From contig NZ_JAOTIF010000010.1 of assembly GCF_025628885.1 (NCBI RefSeq), forward strand, positions 1-64,000: 64,000 nt of DNA, read 5' to 3'. This DNA comes from Paraflavisolibacter caeni. GTDB taxonomy: Bacteria; Bacteroidota; Bacteroidia; Chitinophagales; Chitinophagaceae. Shown one piece after another: positions 19,525 through 29,138 of this stretch (the stretch's first letter is position 1; every line of letters begins with the position of its first letter). The notes under the pieces are model-generated. The model did no database searches. It was not told where the DNA came from and saw nothing but the letters and a program-made list of their open reading frames with translations. The position numbers were made by a program, and so were the translations under genes.

Positions 19525-21486
19525 ATGCGTATCAGAACGGTTGTGCTCTCTGGCCTATTGTTCCATGCAATGATATCAACAGCGCAGGTAAAACTGCCAC
19601 AGTTGGTCCGGGATAGCATGGTGTTGCAAAGGGAAAGCAAGGTAAAAATTTGGGGCTGGGCCTCTAAGGGTGAAAAGGTGACCATTCGTTTCAACGGCAA
19701 GCAATTCAGAACAACTACAGGGTCTGATGGCAAGTGGTCCATTCTTTTGCCACCCATGAAAGCGGGTGGCCCTTACCAAATGGACATATCTTCGTCTAAC
19801 CACCTTACCCTCAAAGACATCCTGATTGGTGATGTATGGCTCTGTGCCGGTCAGTCGAACATGGTGCACCAAATGGAATTGCATAAGGAAAGGTATGCAG
19901 CCGATATTGCCAGTGCCAACTATCCTCAAATCAGGCATTTTTGGATTCCTACCCTTACGGACCTGCAAGGCCCCAAAGAGGATTTGCCAACTGGCTTTTG
20001 GAAGTGGGCAAATCCTGAAGATGTAAGACAGTTTTCTGCAGTTGCCTACTTTTTTGCCAGAAGCATTTATGAAAAATATAAGGTACCTATTGGCCTGATC
20101 AATACCAGTGTAGGAGGCACTCCTATTGAAGCATGGACCAGTGAAGAAGGGCTCAAGGAATTCCCTGAAGTAGTGCAGACCATCCAAAAGAACAAGGATA
20201 CAGCCTATACCAATAGTATGGCAAGGGCAGTTGCAGCATACAATTACACCAGCAGTAAAAGAAAAGAGGCAGATAAAGGATTGACCGGACCTAAACCCTG
20301 GTTTGATGCATCTTATGTTCCGAAAGATTGGCGCAGGATCAATATCCCCGGCTACTGGGAAGACCAGGGCATCAAAGACCTCAATGGAGTGGTATGGTAT
20401 AGAAGAGAGATAGAGGTGCCACCATCAATGACAGGTGTACCAGCCAAAGTCTGCCTTGGCAGAATTGTAGATGCCGACTATTTGTACGTAAATGGAAAGC
20501 TGGTAGGCAATACCACCTACCAGTACCCACAAAGAAGGTATCTGTTGCCTGCCGGTGTGCTCAAGCCTGGCAAGAATATATTTACGATCCGGGTGATCAA
20601 TCAGTCAGGTAAAGGGGGCTTTGTTCCGGACAAGCCTTACTGCCTGGTAGCGGGCCGGGATACACTTGACCTGAAGGGATATTGGGAGTACAAGGTAGGA
20701 GATGTATTCATTCCACAAAATAATGTGGTTACGGGTTTGTCCGTTCAGAACCAACCGACAGCCTTGTTCAATGCCATGGTCGCACCCGTGGTAGGTTATA
20801 ACATTAAAGGAATGCTGTGGTACCAGGGAGAAAGCAACGCAGGTAAACCAGAAGAATATGCGAAGTTGCTACCTGCCCTGATTAGAGATTGGCGGCAAAA
20901 GTGGAATCAGGGTGATTTACCATTTTTGTATGTTCAACTGCCCAATTTCATGGAGGTAGCTTACTCGCCTACTGAAAGCAATTGGGCCTTGATGCGGGAA
21001 GCACAACTTAAAGCCTTATCTGTGCCCAATACTGCCATGGCAGTGGCTATTGACCTGGGAGAGTGGAATGATATCCACCCGGATAATAAAAAAGATGTGG
21101 GCTTACGATTAGCATTATCTGCACAAAAACTTGCTTACGGAGGGAAAGATATTGTTGCTTCAGGTCCACTCTACCAATCCTCAAAAGTGGAAGAAGGTAA
21201 AATTGTGATCACATTCAATAACGCGGGCAGTGGTTTGATCTCCAATGACGGAGAAGAACTGAGTGAATTTGCCATTGCAGGCACTGACGGGAAGTTTGTC
21301 TGGGCTAAGGCAAAGATAGAAGGATATAAAGTGATCGTATGGAATGAAAGCATACCTGATCCTAAGTATGTCCGTTATGCCTGGGCAGACAATCCTGATC
21401 ATCCCAATCTTTACAATAAGGAAGGATTACCCGCCTCTCCTTTTAGAACTGATGTTACAGACAAGTATACTGCTATCAGTAAATAA
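19525..21486 (+). CDS. Exported SGNH acetylesterase, sialate O-acetylesterase/CE20-like
   Basis: A 653-residue exported esterase. The frame is open from 19471, but that start overlaps GH43; the ATG at 19525 begins a clean signal peptide (MRIRTVVLSGLLFHAMISTAQ) and is preferred. The SGNH catalytic parts are Ser111 in CAGQSNM, the WYQGESNA block and Asp515/His518 in NDIHPDNK. A beta-sandwich domain resembling a glycoside hydrolase 2 sugar-binding domain (about 271-372, from INIPGYWEDQG) interrupts the SGNH fold, the arrangement described for CE20 xylan acetylesterases. Here the neighbours make xylan deacetylation far more likely than sialic acid deacetylation. Confidence 0.88.
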   Translation: MRIRTVVLSGLLFHAMISTAQVKLPQLVRDSMVLQRESKVKIWGWASKGEKVTIRFNGKQFRTTTGSDGKWSILLPPMKAGGPYQMDISSSNHLTLKDILIGDVWLCAGQSNMVHQMELHKERYAADIASANYPQIRHFWIPTLTDLQGPKEDLPTGFWKWANPEDVRQFSAVAYFFARSIYEKYKVPIGLINTSVGGTPIEAWTSEEGLKEFPEVVQTIQKNKDTAYTNSMARAVAAYNYTSSKRKEADKGLTGPKPWFDASYVPKDWRRINIPGYWEDQGIKDLNGVVWYRREIEVPPSMTGVPAKVCLGRIVDADYLYVNGKLVGNTTYQYPQRRYLLPAGVLKPGKNIFTIRVINQSGKGGFVPDKPYCLVAGRDTLDLKGYWEYKVGDVFIPQNNVVTGLSVQNQPTALFNAMVAPVVGYNIKGMLWYQGESNAGKPEEYAKLLPALIRDWRQKWNQGDLPFLYVQLPNFMEVAYSPTESNWALMREAQLKALSVPNTAMAVAIDLGEWNDIHPDNKKDVGLRLALSAQKLAYGGKDIVASGPLYQSSKVEEGKIVITFNNAGSGLISNDGEELSEFAIAGTDGKFVWAKAKIEGYKVIVWNESIPDPKYVRYAWADNPDHPNLYNKEGLPASPFRTDVTDKYTAISK

Positions 21487-21523
21487 TGATAATTCATGAT
21501 CTTTTCATTTTAAAATGCATGTA

Positions 21524-23722
21524 ATGAATAGATTCCTATCACTGTTCATTGTAGTTATTATTTCATATTCCAAATCTCATGCACAATTCAATCAGCCCTG
21601 GCAGGGTAAAAAGTGTGCAGTTGTACTTACCTATGATGATGCGTTGAATGTTCACCTGGATAATGCTATTCCACTTTTGGACTCATTGGGATTAAAAGCA
21701 ACATTCTATTTGTCGGGCTATTTTCCTGGTTGCAGAGAGCGTTTAGCGGACTGGAAAAAAGCAGCAGCTAAAGGATATGAATTGGCTAATCACACTTTGT
21801 TTCACCCTTGTATTGGTAATATACCCGGAAGGGAATGGGTAAAACCAGATTATGATATGAGCCGCTATACAGTACAACGCATGGTAGATGAGATCAGGAT
21901 GAACAATGTGTTGCTGGAAGCATTGGATGGAAAAAAGAAAAGAACATTTGCTTATACCTGCGGTGATATGAAAGTAGGAGACTCTTCATTCATACAATAT
22001 GTAAAAAATGATTTCCTTGCTGCAAGAGCAGTACGTTCTCAAATGCACCGAATTGATCAAATAGATCTGTACAATGTTGATTGTTATGCTGTTAATGGAG
22101 AAACAGGAGCGCAAATGATTGAATGGGTAAAAAAGGCTATGGAAACAAATTCATTGTTAGTCTTTCTCTTTCATGGTGTAGGCGGTGAACATTCTCTAAA
22201 TGTAAGCTTGCCCGCACACAGGCAACTCCTGAACTTTTTAAAGCAAAATGAAAAAGATGTATGGATTGCTCCAATGATTGAAGTTGCTGAGCATATCAAA
22301 AGTTGGAAATATAATGACAGCCTGAAAACAGCTATTCAAAAGGCCACACAAGAAGATTACAACAGGATGCTGGGCAAGTTGAACATTCAATCAACCAGAC
22401 CGGGACCATCGGGGAATCCTCAGGCTCCTAATGCATCTAATACCGATGAATCGAAAGCTTCACCATACACCTCATTGCCAGATCCTTTAGTGCTCAATAA
22501 TGGAATAAAAGTAACCACAGCTAAAATGTGGTGGCAAAAACGTCGCCCGGAGATCGTTGAACTATTTGATAAAGAATTTTATGGACGTGTGCCGGCACAT
22601 ACGCCGAAAGTGAGCTGGAAAGTTATTTCCTCAAAAGATACTACTATTGGCAGTATTGCAGCTGTAACTAAAAACTTATTGGGTCATGTTGATAACAGCA
22701 GTTATCCTGAAATAAATGTAGATATACAACTTACTTTAACCACACCGAAACAAATCAATCAACCCATACCAGTAATTATGGAGTTTGGATTTGTTTTCCC
22801 TCCAGGTTTCAGGATGCCCCCCAATCCACCGGGAACTGCTGTAGCTAAAAGCTGGCAGGAACAGGTGTTGCAAAAAGGCTGGGGCGCAGCTGTCATTGTA
22901 CCAACAAGCTACCAGGCAGATAATGGCGCCGGTCTTACACAGGGAATTATTGGCCTGGTCAATAAAGGCAAACCGCGCAAACCCGATGATTGGGGTGCTT
23001 TACGTGCATGGGCGTGGGGAGCCAGCAGGGCTATAGATTATTTTGAAACAGATCCATCGTTAGATGCCAAAAGAATTGTCATTGAAGGACTTTCCAGGTA
23101 TGGTAAAGCCGCAATCGTAACAATGGCATATGAACCACGGATCGCCATAGGTTTCATTGGCTCATCAGGTGCCGGTGGAACAAAGATCTTAAGGCGTGTT
23201 TTTGGTGAGCAGGTGGAGAATTTGGCTTCTTCTGCGGAATATCACTGGTTTGCAGGAAATTTTATCAAGTATGCAGGACCGTTAACACCTAATGACTTAC
23301 CTGTAGATGCACATGAACTAGTGGCTTTGTGTGCGCCACGTCCAGTGTTCATCAGTTCAGGTTCTCCCACTGTGGAAGGCCAATGGGTTGATGCAAAAGG
23401 TATGTTCCTGGGCGGTGTTCATGCCAGTCCAGTTTACCAGCTGTTAGGGCAAAAAGGACTAGGCACTACAGAATTTCCACCATTGGAAACAGCACTCACA
23501 GATGGAGAAATTGCATTTCGCCAGCATGCCGGGGGTCACACTACCGGACCTAACTGGCCAACATTTCTGGAGTTTGCCAGCAGGTATTTTAACAGCAGTC
23601 AGACAAAATCAAAAAACTTCTATGAGCGGGAATGGTTCAAGAAGTTAAAGTTGAATCAATATGAGTGGGTAGCACAATTGGACTGTATGCCACATCATTG
23701 GGTAAGAAAAGCAATGCGATAG
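21524..23722 (+). CDS. Bifunctional esterase: polysaccharide deacetylase (CE4-like) fused to glucuronoyl esterase (CE15)
   Basis: A 732-residue exported two-domain enzyme (signal peptide to about residue 21, SKSHAQ; ATG at 21524 preferred over 21515). Residues 30-270 are a NodB-type deacetylase with Asp38/Asp39 in TYDDA and the metal histidines His90 and His94 (ANHTLFHP). A linker rich in Pro, Ser and Asn (about 285-315) leads to a CE15 domain (about 315-732) with nucleophile Ser524 in GLSRYGK, the HELVALCAPRPVF block and the probable catalytic His672 in HAGGHTTGPNW. CE15 cuts the ester between lignin alcohols and methylglucuronate of xylan, while the CE4 part would remove acetyl groups. The nucleophile motif has Leu where many family members have Cys. 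Function of both halves is by family. Confidence 0.9.
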   Translation: MNRFLSLFIVVIISYSKSHAQFNQPWQGKKCAVVLTYDDALNVHLDNAIPLLDSLGLKATFYLSGYFPGCRERLADWKKAAAKGYELANHTLFHPCIGNIPGREWVKPDYDMSRYTVQRMVDEIRMNNVLLEALDGKKKRTFAYTCGDMKVGDSSFIQYVKNDFLAARAVRSQMHRIDQIDLYNVDCYAVNGETGAQMIEWVKKAMETNSLLVFLFHGVGGEHSLNVSLPAHRQLLNFLKQNEKDVWIAPMIEVAEHIKSWKYNDSLKTAIQKATQEDYNRMLGKLNIQSTRPGPSGNPQAPNASNTDESKASPYTSLPDPLVLNNGIKVTTAKMWWQKRRPEIVELFDKEFYGRVPAHTPKVSWKVISSKDTTIGSIAAVTKNLLGHVDNSSYPEINVDIQLTLTTPKQINQPIPVIMEFGFVFPPGFRMPPNPPGTAVAKSWQEQVLQKGWGAAVIVPTSYQADNGAGLTQGIIGLVNKGKPRKPDDWGALRAWAWGASRAIDYFETDPSLDAKRIVIEGLSRYGKAAIVTMAYEPRIAIGFIGSSGAGGTKILRRVFGEQVENLASSAEYHWFAGNFIKYAGPLTPNDLPVDAHELVALCAPRPVFISSGSPTVEGQWVDAKGMFLGGVHASPVYQLLGQKGLGTTEFPPLETALTDGEIAFRQHAGGHTTGPNWPTFLEFASRYFNSSQTKSKNFYEREWFKKLKLNQYEWVAQLDCMPHHWVRKAMR

Positions 23723-23821
23723 CTTACTTTGATTGGTTTGAATATACTGGAAATGACGAAGTGTACCGGAAGTGAGGTTAAAATTGTAAACTACAATATA
23801 TTAAATAGAAATAACAAAACA

Positions 23822-26488
23822 ATGAACAGTTTAAAACCTGCCATTTTCTTCAGAAAGTTTTTACTGAAAGCAATACTCAACATATCAGCATTAGCTGTTA
23901 CAGCTATTGGCGCTGCTCAAAACAGTAACTATAAATTTCCTTTTCAAAACCCTAATCTCTCTTTTGAGCAGCGTGTAGATGATGTCGTATCGCGGTTAAC
24001 TCTTGAGGAAAAAGTAGCTCAAATGCTGAATGCTGCACCAGCAATTGAGCGATTAGGCATACCCGCTTACGATTGGTGGAACGAAGTGCTTCATGGTGTG
24101 GCGCGCACTCCTTTCAGAGTGACCGTTTACCCGCAGGCCATTGGTATGGCCGCCACTTTTGATACGACTTCCTTAAAGATCATGGCAGATTATTCAGCCA
24201 TGGAAGGACGGGCTATTTACAACGAAGCGATGAGTATGGGGAAAAATGGCCAACGCTATGTAGGTCTTACATACTGGACCCCAAACATCAATATTTTTCG
24301 CGATCCCCGATGGGGACGTGGACAAGAAACCTATGGTGAAGATCCTTTTCTAACGGCCATGCTGGGTAAAGCTTTTGTAAATGGCTTGCAAGGTAATGAT
24401 CCAAAATATTTGAAGGCAGCCGCTTGTGCCAAACATTATGCGGTGCATAGCGGCCCTGAGCCTTTGCGTCATGTATTCAATGCAACAGTTAGTGATTATG
24501 ATCTATGGAATACCTATTTGCCAGCTTTCCAGGAACTAGTAGTGAATGCAAATGTTGCTGGTGTTATGTGCGCCTATAATGCATTCAGAGGCCAACCCTG
24601 TTGTGGCAGTGATGTATTGATGACTGATATTTTACGCAACAAATGGAAGTTTACAGGCTATGTAACTTCAGACTGCTGGGCTATTGATGATTTTTTCAAG
24701 AATCATAAAACGCACCCAGATGCCGCTTCAGCTTCTGCTGATGCTGTATTACACGGAACCGATATTGATTGCGGCACGGCTGCCTACAAAGCACTGGTGC
24801 AGGCGGTAGCACAAGGAAAGATCACTGAAAAGCAAATTGATGTTTCTGTTAAGAGGCTTTTTATGATCCGCTTCCGCCTGGGCATGTTTGATCCTGCTTC
24901 AATGGTTCCATATGCACAGACTCCAACTGCTGTTCTGGAAAGCGCCGAACACAAAGCGCATGCACTAAAGATGGCCCGCCAATCGATTGTATTGTTAAAA
25001 AATGAAAATCATACATTACCATTAAGCAAAAACATTAGAAAGATCGCAGTGCTTGGACCAAATGCGGATAACTCCATTTCTGTTTTGGGCAATTATAATG
25101 GTATCCCATCGCAAATTGTTACAGCTTTACAGGGTATTAAGAATAAGGTTGGGACTGGTGTTGATGTTGTTTACGAGCGAGGTTTAAACTTTACAAATGA
25201 TACATTACTGGAATATGCAGATGTCAGCTACCAGTATTCATTTGAAGGGAAAAAAGGGTTCAAAGCAGAATACTTTGGCAACAAAGAGTTAAGCGGAGTT
25301 CCTGTACTTACCCGTATTGAAGACAATGTCGACCATCTTTGGCAGGAAGGTGAGATCGTAGTTGGCAATTTGAAAGCCTATGATTTTTCTGCACGCTACA
25401 CAACAGACTTTACAGCCAACAATACCGGAGATATCACTTTTGAATTAGATGCAGATGATGGCTATCGTTTTTTTGTTGATGGTAAGGAGCAGCTCAACGC
25501 CTGGACAAGGAACAGATGGGGAGCAAAAACTTTTAAACTGCCAACTGAAAAAGGAAAAACATATCGACTGGTTGTAGAATACTATCAGGGAGATGGAAAG
25601 GCGAACGTTAGACTTAGAGCTGGTCATTTTAAAAAATCTGATTTTACTGCACTTTCTAATCGCATTAAGGATGCAGACGCTATTGTTTTTGTAGGAGGCA
25701 TTTCCCCCCAGTTGGAAGGAGAAGAAATGAAAGTAGATTACCCAGGATTCAATGGTGGAGACCGTATTTCGATATTATTGCCAAGTGTTCAGACCGAATT
25801 GATGAAAGCCTTGAAATCAACTGGTAAGCCAGTAGTGTTTGTAATGATGACGGGTAGTGCAATTGCAATTCCATGGGAAACTCAAAATGTCCCTGCTATC
25901 ATCAATGCCTGGTATGCTGGTCAATCAGCCGGTACCGCAATTGCTGATGTTTTGTTTGGTGATTATAATCCTGCAGGAAGATTACCTGTCACATTCTACA
26001 AAGGGGATAAAGATTTACCTGATTTCAACGATTATTCCATGGAGAATCGTACCTATCGTTATTTTAAGGGCGAGCCGTTATATGGGTTTGGTTATGGATT
26101 AAGCTATACAACCTTCACTTATGACAACCTGAAAGTGCCTGCTACTGTCAATGGTCGGAATAATAATACAGTGAGCGTAAGAGTAACCAACACGGGTAAA
26201 ATGGATGGAGAAGAGGTAGTACAATTATATATTTCTAGTGTAGATAAGAATGTGAAAGCTCCCATCAGGTCATTGAAAGGCTTTCAACGGATTTTCTTAA
26301 AAGCGGGAGAAAGCAAAGTGGTTCAGTTTGAGTTAACGCCACAGAGTTTATCTATTGCAGATGACAAAGGTATTTCCAAACCAATCCCAGGCAAGGTTTT
26401 GATTAGTGTAGGTGGCTGTCAGCCAGATAAACTAACAAAAGCGAGTAAGAAAACAACAGAAGCAACAATACAAATAAAAATGTTATAA
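23822..26488 (+). CDS. GH3 beta-xylosidase/beta-glucosidase with inserted PA14 domain
   Basis: An 888-residue exported GH3 enzyme. The frame opens at 23729, but the ATG at 23822 starts a normal signal peptide ending near AIGAAQ. The order is: catalytic barrel with nucleophile Asp284 (YVTSDCWAIDDF) and KHYAVHSGPEPLRH, the second alpha/beta domain (IAVLGPNADN), a PA14 insert (about residues 475-605, FKAEYFGNKEL, DADDGYRFFVDG), the rest of the second domain (GGISPQLEGEEM) and a C-terminal fibronectin-III-like domain (VQLYISSVD, LKGFQRIFLKAGE). The LHGVARTPFRVTVYPQAIG segment is typical of the xylosidase branch, and the xylan context agrees. It would finish xylo-oligosaccharides in the periplasm. 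Confidence 0.94.
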   Translation: MNSLKPAIFFRKFLLKAILNISALAVTAIGAAQNSNYKFPFQNPNLSFEQRVDDVVSRLTLEEKVAQMLNAAPAIERLGIPAYDWWNEVLHGVARTPFRVTVYPQAIGMAATFDTTSLKIMADYSAMEGRAIYNEAMSMGKNGQRYVGLTYWTPNINIFRDPRWGRGQETYGEDPFLTAMLGKAFVNGLQGNDPKYLKAAACAKHYAVHSGPEPLRHVFNATVSDYDLWNTYLPAFQELVVNANVAGVMCAYNAFRGQPCCGSDVLMTDILRNKWKFTGYVTSDCWAIDDFFKNHKTHPDAASASADAVLHGTDIDCGTAAYKALVQAVAQGKITEKQIDVSVKRLFMIRFRLGMFDPASMVPYAQTPTAVLESAEHKAHALKMARQSIVLLKNENHTLPLSKNIRKIAVLGPNADNSISVLGNYNGIPSQIVTALQGIKNKVGTGVDVVYERGLNFTNDTLLEYADVSYQYSFEGKKGFKAEYFGNKELSGVPVLTRIEDNVDHLWQEGEIVVGNLKAYDFSARYTTDFTANNTGDITFELDADDGYRFFVDGKEQLNAWTRNRWGAKTFKLPTEKGKTYRLVVEYYQGDGKANVRLRAGHFKKSDFTALSNRIKDADAIVFVGGISPQLEGEEMKVDYPGFNGGDRISILLPSVQTELMKALKSTGKPVVFVMMTGSAIAIPWETQNVPAIINAWYAGQSAGTAIADVLFGDYNPAGRLPVTFYKGDKDLPDFNDYSMENRTYRYFKGEPLYGFGYGLSYTTFTYDNLKVPATVNGRNNNTVSVRVTNTGKMDGEEVVQLYISSVDKNVKAPIRSLKGFQRIFLKAGESKVVQFELTPQSLSIADDKGISKPIPGKVLISVGGCQPDKLTKASKKTTEATIQIKML

Positions 26489-26536
26489 AAGTTTTTCAAT
26501 TGGTATAAATATACCTGTATAAGCAAACTTGACCAC

Positions 26537-26582
26537 CCTGAATTTCTACCAGACTCTGCCCTGATTCTGGTAGAAATTCAGG
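26537..26582. repeat. Perfect 17 bp inverted repeat with 12-nt loop
   Basis: CCTGAATTTCTACCAGA at 26537-26553 is exactly complementary to 26566-26582, separated by 12 nt. It sits in the 142 bp gap between the GH3 stop and the next start codon. There is no T-run on either side, so a standard terminator is not supported; a strong mRNA hairpin that blocks 3' decay, processing site or partial attenuator are the options. Confidence 0.85.
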
Positions 26583-26630
26583 AAATTAAAAGGACACCAG
26601 CGGCGATATGATCATCCAACAAATCAACAA

Positions 26631-28010
26631 ATGAAAAGAATATATTTTACCACTGCTCTCATTTTGCTCTTTGTAATTTCCTGCCTATCGCAAAAAAATA
26701 AAACTGTGCAAAATATAGCCAAGGTACGACTCATTACATTGGATCCTGGTCACTTTCATGCTGCACTGGTACAAAAGACCATGTATCCCATTGTTGACCC
26801 AGTTGTTCATGTGTATGCCCCCAATGGATCGGATGTACAGTTACACTTAAACAGGATCAATGCTTATAACAGCAGGAAAGAGGAGCCAACAAAGTGGAAA
26901 GAAAAAGTGTATACTGGAAGTGATTTCTTAGAGAAGATGCTTTCTGAAAAAGCAGGTAACGTAGTGGTGATTTCAGGCAATAATAAATTGAAGACAGAAT
27001 ATATTGACAGGTCCTTACAAGGAGGATTTCATGTGCTTGCCGATAAACCGATGGTGATCAACAGCCAAAATTTTGAATTATTAAAAAACGCCTTCCAAAC
27101 AGCAAAAGACAAAAACCTGCTCCTATACGATATCATGACAGAAAGGTTTGAAATAACTACCATCCTTCAAAAGGAATTGTCTATGATACCTGAAGTGTTT
27201 GGCAACTTACAAAAAGGAACGCCAGATCAACCCGCAGTAACCAAAGAAAGTGTACACCATTTTTATAAATCAGTGTCTGGTGAAATATTAACCCGGCCGG
27301 CCTGGTTTATGGATGTAGCACAACAAGGTGAAGGGATTGTAGATGTAACCACACATTTGGTAGATTTAGTACAATGGGAATGCTTTCCTGAACAAGCTTT
27401 GGATTATACAAAAGATGTCCAGGTGCTCTCTGCAAAACGCTGGCCTACAGAGATGACAATCAGTGAATTCAAGAAGATCACCAAACTGGATACATTCCCC
27501 AATTACCTGAAAAAGGACATTGTCGGAGATACAATTTTGAACATTTACAGCAATGGAGAGATAAATTATACTTTACGTGGTGTACATGCTAAGGTTAAAG
27601 TTGCCTGGAACTATAAAGCGCCAGAGGGTGCCGGAGACACACATTATTCCATCATGAGGGGAACAAAAGCAAATTTGATCATACAACAAGGTGCTGAGCA
27701 AAAATATATACCGTCACTTTATGTTGAACCTGTAAACAATAATCCAGAATATGAAAATAGCTTAAAAGAAAGATTTAAGACAATCCAAACCAAATATCCC
27801 CGATTAGGTTTGAAGAAAACAGAAAAAGGTTGGGAAGTAATCATTCCCGATCAATACAGGGAAAGTCATGAAGCCCATTTTGCCAGGGTAATGCAAAACT
27901 TCCTGGACTATTTGAAAAATGGAAACATGCCTGCCTGGGAAGTACCAAATATGCTTGCTAAATATTATACTACAACCAAAGGGTTAGAAATAGCTTTAAA
28001 AAATAAATGA
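26631..28010 (+). CDS. Gfo/Idh/MocA-type oxidoreductase, predicted lipoprotein with degenerate nucleotide motif
   Basis: A 459-residue protein with a lipoprotein signal (LFVISC, Cys18). The N-terminal half has a Gfo/Idh/MocA-like layout, with GGFHVLADKPMVI in place of the usual EKP motif, but the first strand reads LITLDPGHFHAALV rather than a standard GxGxxG loop. The C-terminal half resembles the domain of Bacteroidota putative oxidoreductases (HFYKSVSG, GIVDVTTHLVDLVQWE, HYSIMRGTKANLIIQQG). The enzyme activity is unknown; a sugar or uronate oxidoreductase with altered or tightly bound cofactor is possible. It overlaps the next esterase gene by 4 bp, so the two are coupled and belong to the xylan operon. 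Confidence 0.8.
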   Translation: MKRIYFTTALILLFVISCLSQKNKTVQNIAKVRLITLDPGHFHAALVQKTMYPIVDPVVHVYAPNGSDVQLHLNRINAYNSRKEEPTKWKEKVYTGSDFLEKMLSEKAGNVVVISGNNKLKTEYIDRSLQGGFHVLADKPMVINSQNFELLKNAFQTAKDKNLLLYDIMTERFEITTILQKELSMIPEVFGNLQKGTPDQPAVTKESVHHFYKSVSGEILTRPAWFMDVAQQGEGIVDVTTHLVDLVQWECFPEQALDYTKDVQVLSAKRWPTEMTISEFKKITKLDTFPNYLKKDIVGDTILNIYSNGEINYTLRGVHAKVKVAWNYKAPEGAGDTHYSIMRGTKANLIIQQGAEQKYIPSLYVEPVNNNPEYENSLKERFKTIQTKYPRLGLKKTEKGWEVIIPDQYRESHEAHFARVMQNFLDYLKNGNMPAWEVPNMLAKYYTTTKGLEIALKNK

Positions 28011-29095
28011 TGAAAAAAGCAACCGTAATCTTCATTATTGTTTTATTTGTGCAATTGCATGGAATAGCACAAATGCAGCGTGTTGAAATTGCAGGTTCCC
28101 AGGTACAAAGGATTACCTCATCCATCAACAACCAGGAATACGAGCTACAAATTTTCTTACCTTCTGGTTATGAGAACAGTCAGAAAAAATATCCTGTTTT
28201 ATATTTAATGGATTCCCAATGGGACTTTCCCTTAGTGACTTCTATATACGGCGAACAGTATTATGACGGCTTTATCCCTGAAGTTATTATAGTTGGCGTT
28301 ACCTGGGGTGGAACACATCCCAATCCAGATAGTCTCCGGGCCAAAGATTATACAACTACCAATCACAAAAGCATACCTCAAAGTGGAGGCGCTCCACAGT
28401 TTCTAAATTTTTTGAAGAAAGAATTGATACCGTTTATTGAATCCAGATACAAGGCAAATAGCCAGGACAGAAGTTTAATGGGATGTTCATTTGGTGGCTT
28501 GTTTACCCTCTTTGCACTATTTACAGAACCAGAATTATTTCAACGATATATTGCAACCACTCCTGCTATCGGTTGGAACTACAATGTTATCTATCAATAT
28601 GAAAAAAATTATTTTGAAAAGAAACCAATAACTCCAGCCAGGTTATTTATGACCATGGGTGAAGTGGAAAGAGGATTACCGGAATTTGAGCAATTTTCAA
28701 AACATTTAGCCAGTCGTAATTATCCTTCATTATATTTTAAAACAAGGATATTTGAAAATACCGGACACTCTGGTAATAAGGCGGAAGGGTATGCACGTGG
28801 ACTTCAGTATGTTTTTGAAAGACCATCTTTACAATTGAATCCAGAACTGCTTACTAAATATGCAGGTCGATATCGTATCAACAATTCAAAAATTATAGAA
28901 ATTAAAAATGAAGGCGGAAGATTGGCCTTATACGTCGATCCTGGCAACAAATACATTTTACATGCTGCCAGTGAGACCGATTTTTATGCAACAAGTGAAT
29001 TCCTTAAAATAAAATTTACAAAGGATAAGGAACGAGTCAACGGTTTCCAATTGGAGCGGTTTGACGGAAAACAGTTTATCACAAGATTACAATAA
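28007..29095 (+). CDS. Exported CE1-like alpha/beta-hydrolase esterase
   Basis: A 362-residue exported esterase (signal peptide to about residue 22, LHGIAQ). The alpha/beta-hydrolase domain of the esterase D/feruloyl esterase (CE1) type covers about 30-275, with LPSGYENSQKKYPVLYLMDS, nucleophile Ser161 in GCSFGG and likely catalytic His254 in ENTGHSG. The last 85 residues (LLTKYAGRYRINNSKIIEI onward) form a small beta-rich domain seen after several serine hydrolases. In this setting acetyl-xylan or feruloyl-xylan esterase activity is plausible, but siderophore-esterase-like relatives also share the fold. The start overlaps the preceding oxidoreductase gene (ATGA). Confidence 0.85.
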   Translation: MMKKATVIFIIVLFVQLHGIAQMQRVEIAGSQVQRITSSINNQEYELQIFLPSGYENSQKKYPVLYLMDSQWDFPLVTSIYGEQYYDGFIPEVIIVGVTWGGTHPNPDSLRAKDYTTTNHKSIPQSGGAPQFLNFLKKELIPFIESRYKANSQDRSLMGCSFGGLFTLFALFTEPELFQRYIATTPAIGWNYNVIYQYEKNYFEKKPITPARLFMTMGEVERGLPEFEQFSKHLASRNYPSLYFKTRIFENTGHSGNKAEGYARGLQYVFERPSLQLNPELLTKYAGRYRINNSKIIEIKNEGGRLALYVDPGNKYILHAASETDFYATSEFLKIKFTKDKERVNGFQLERFDGKQFITRLQ

Positions 29096-29138
29096 TGTAT
29101 TTCCCATCGATTATTTACTTTCATTCTTAAACTCTTTT

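Noticed and set aside
19576-20187. 203-codon minus-strand frame inside the acetylesterase gene
   Set aside because: Antisense to the conserved GQSN region of the SGNH enzyme; translation has no family features.
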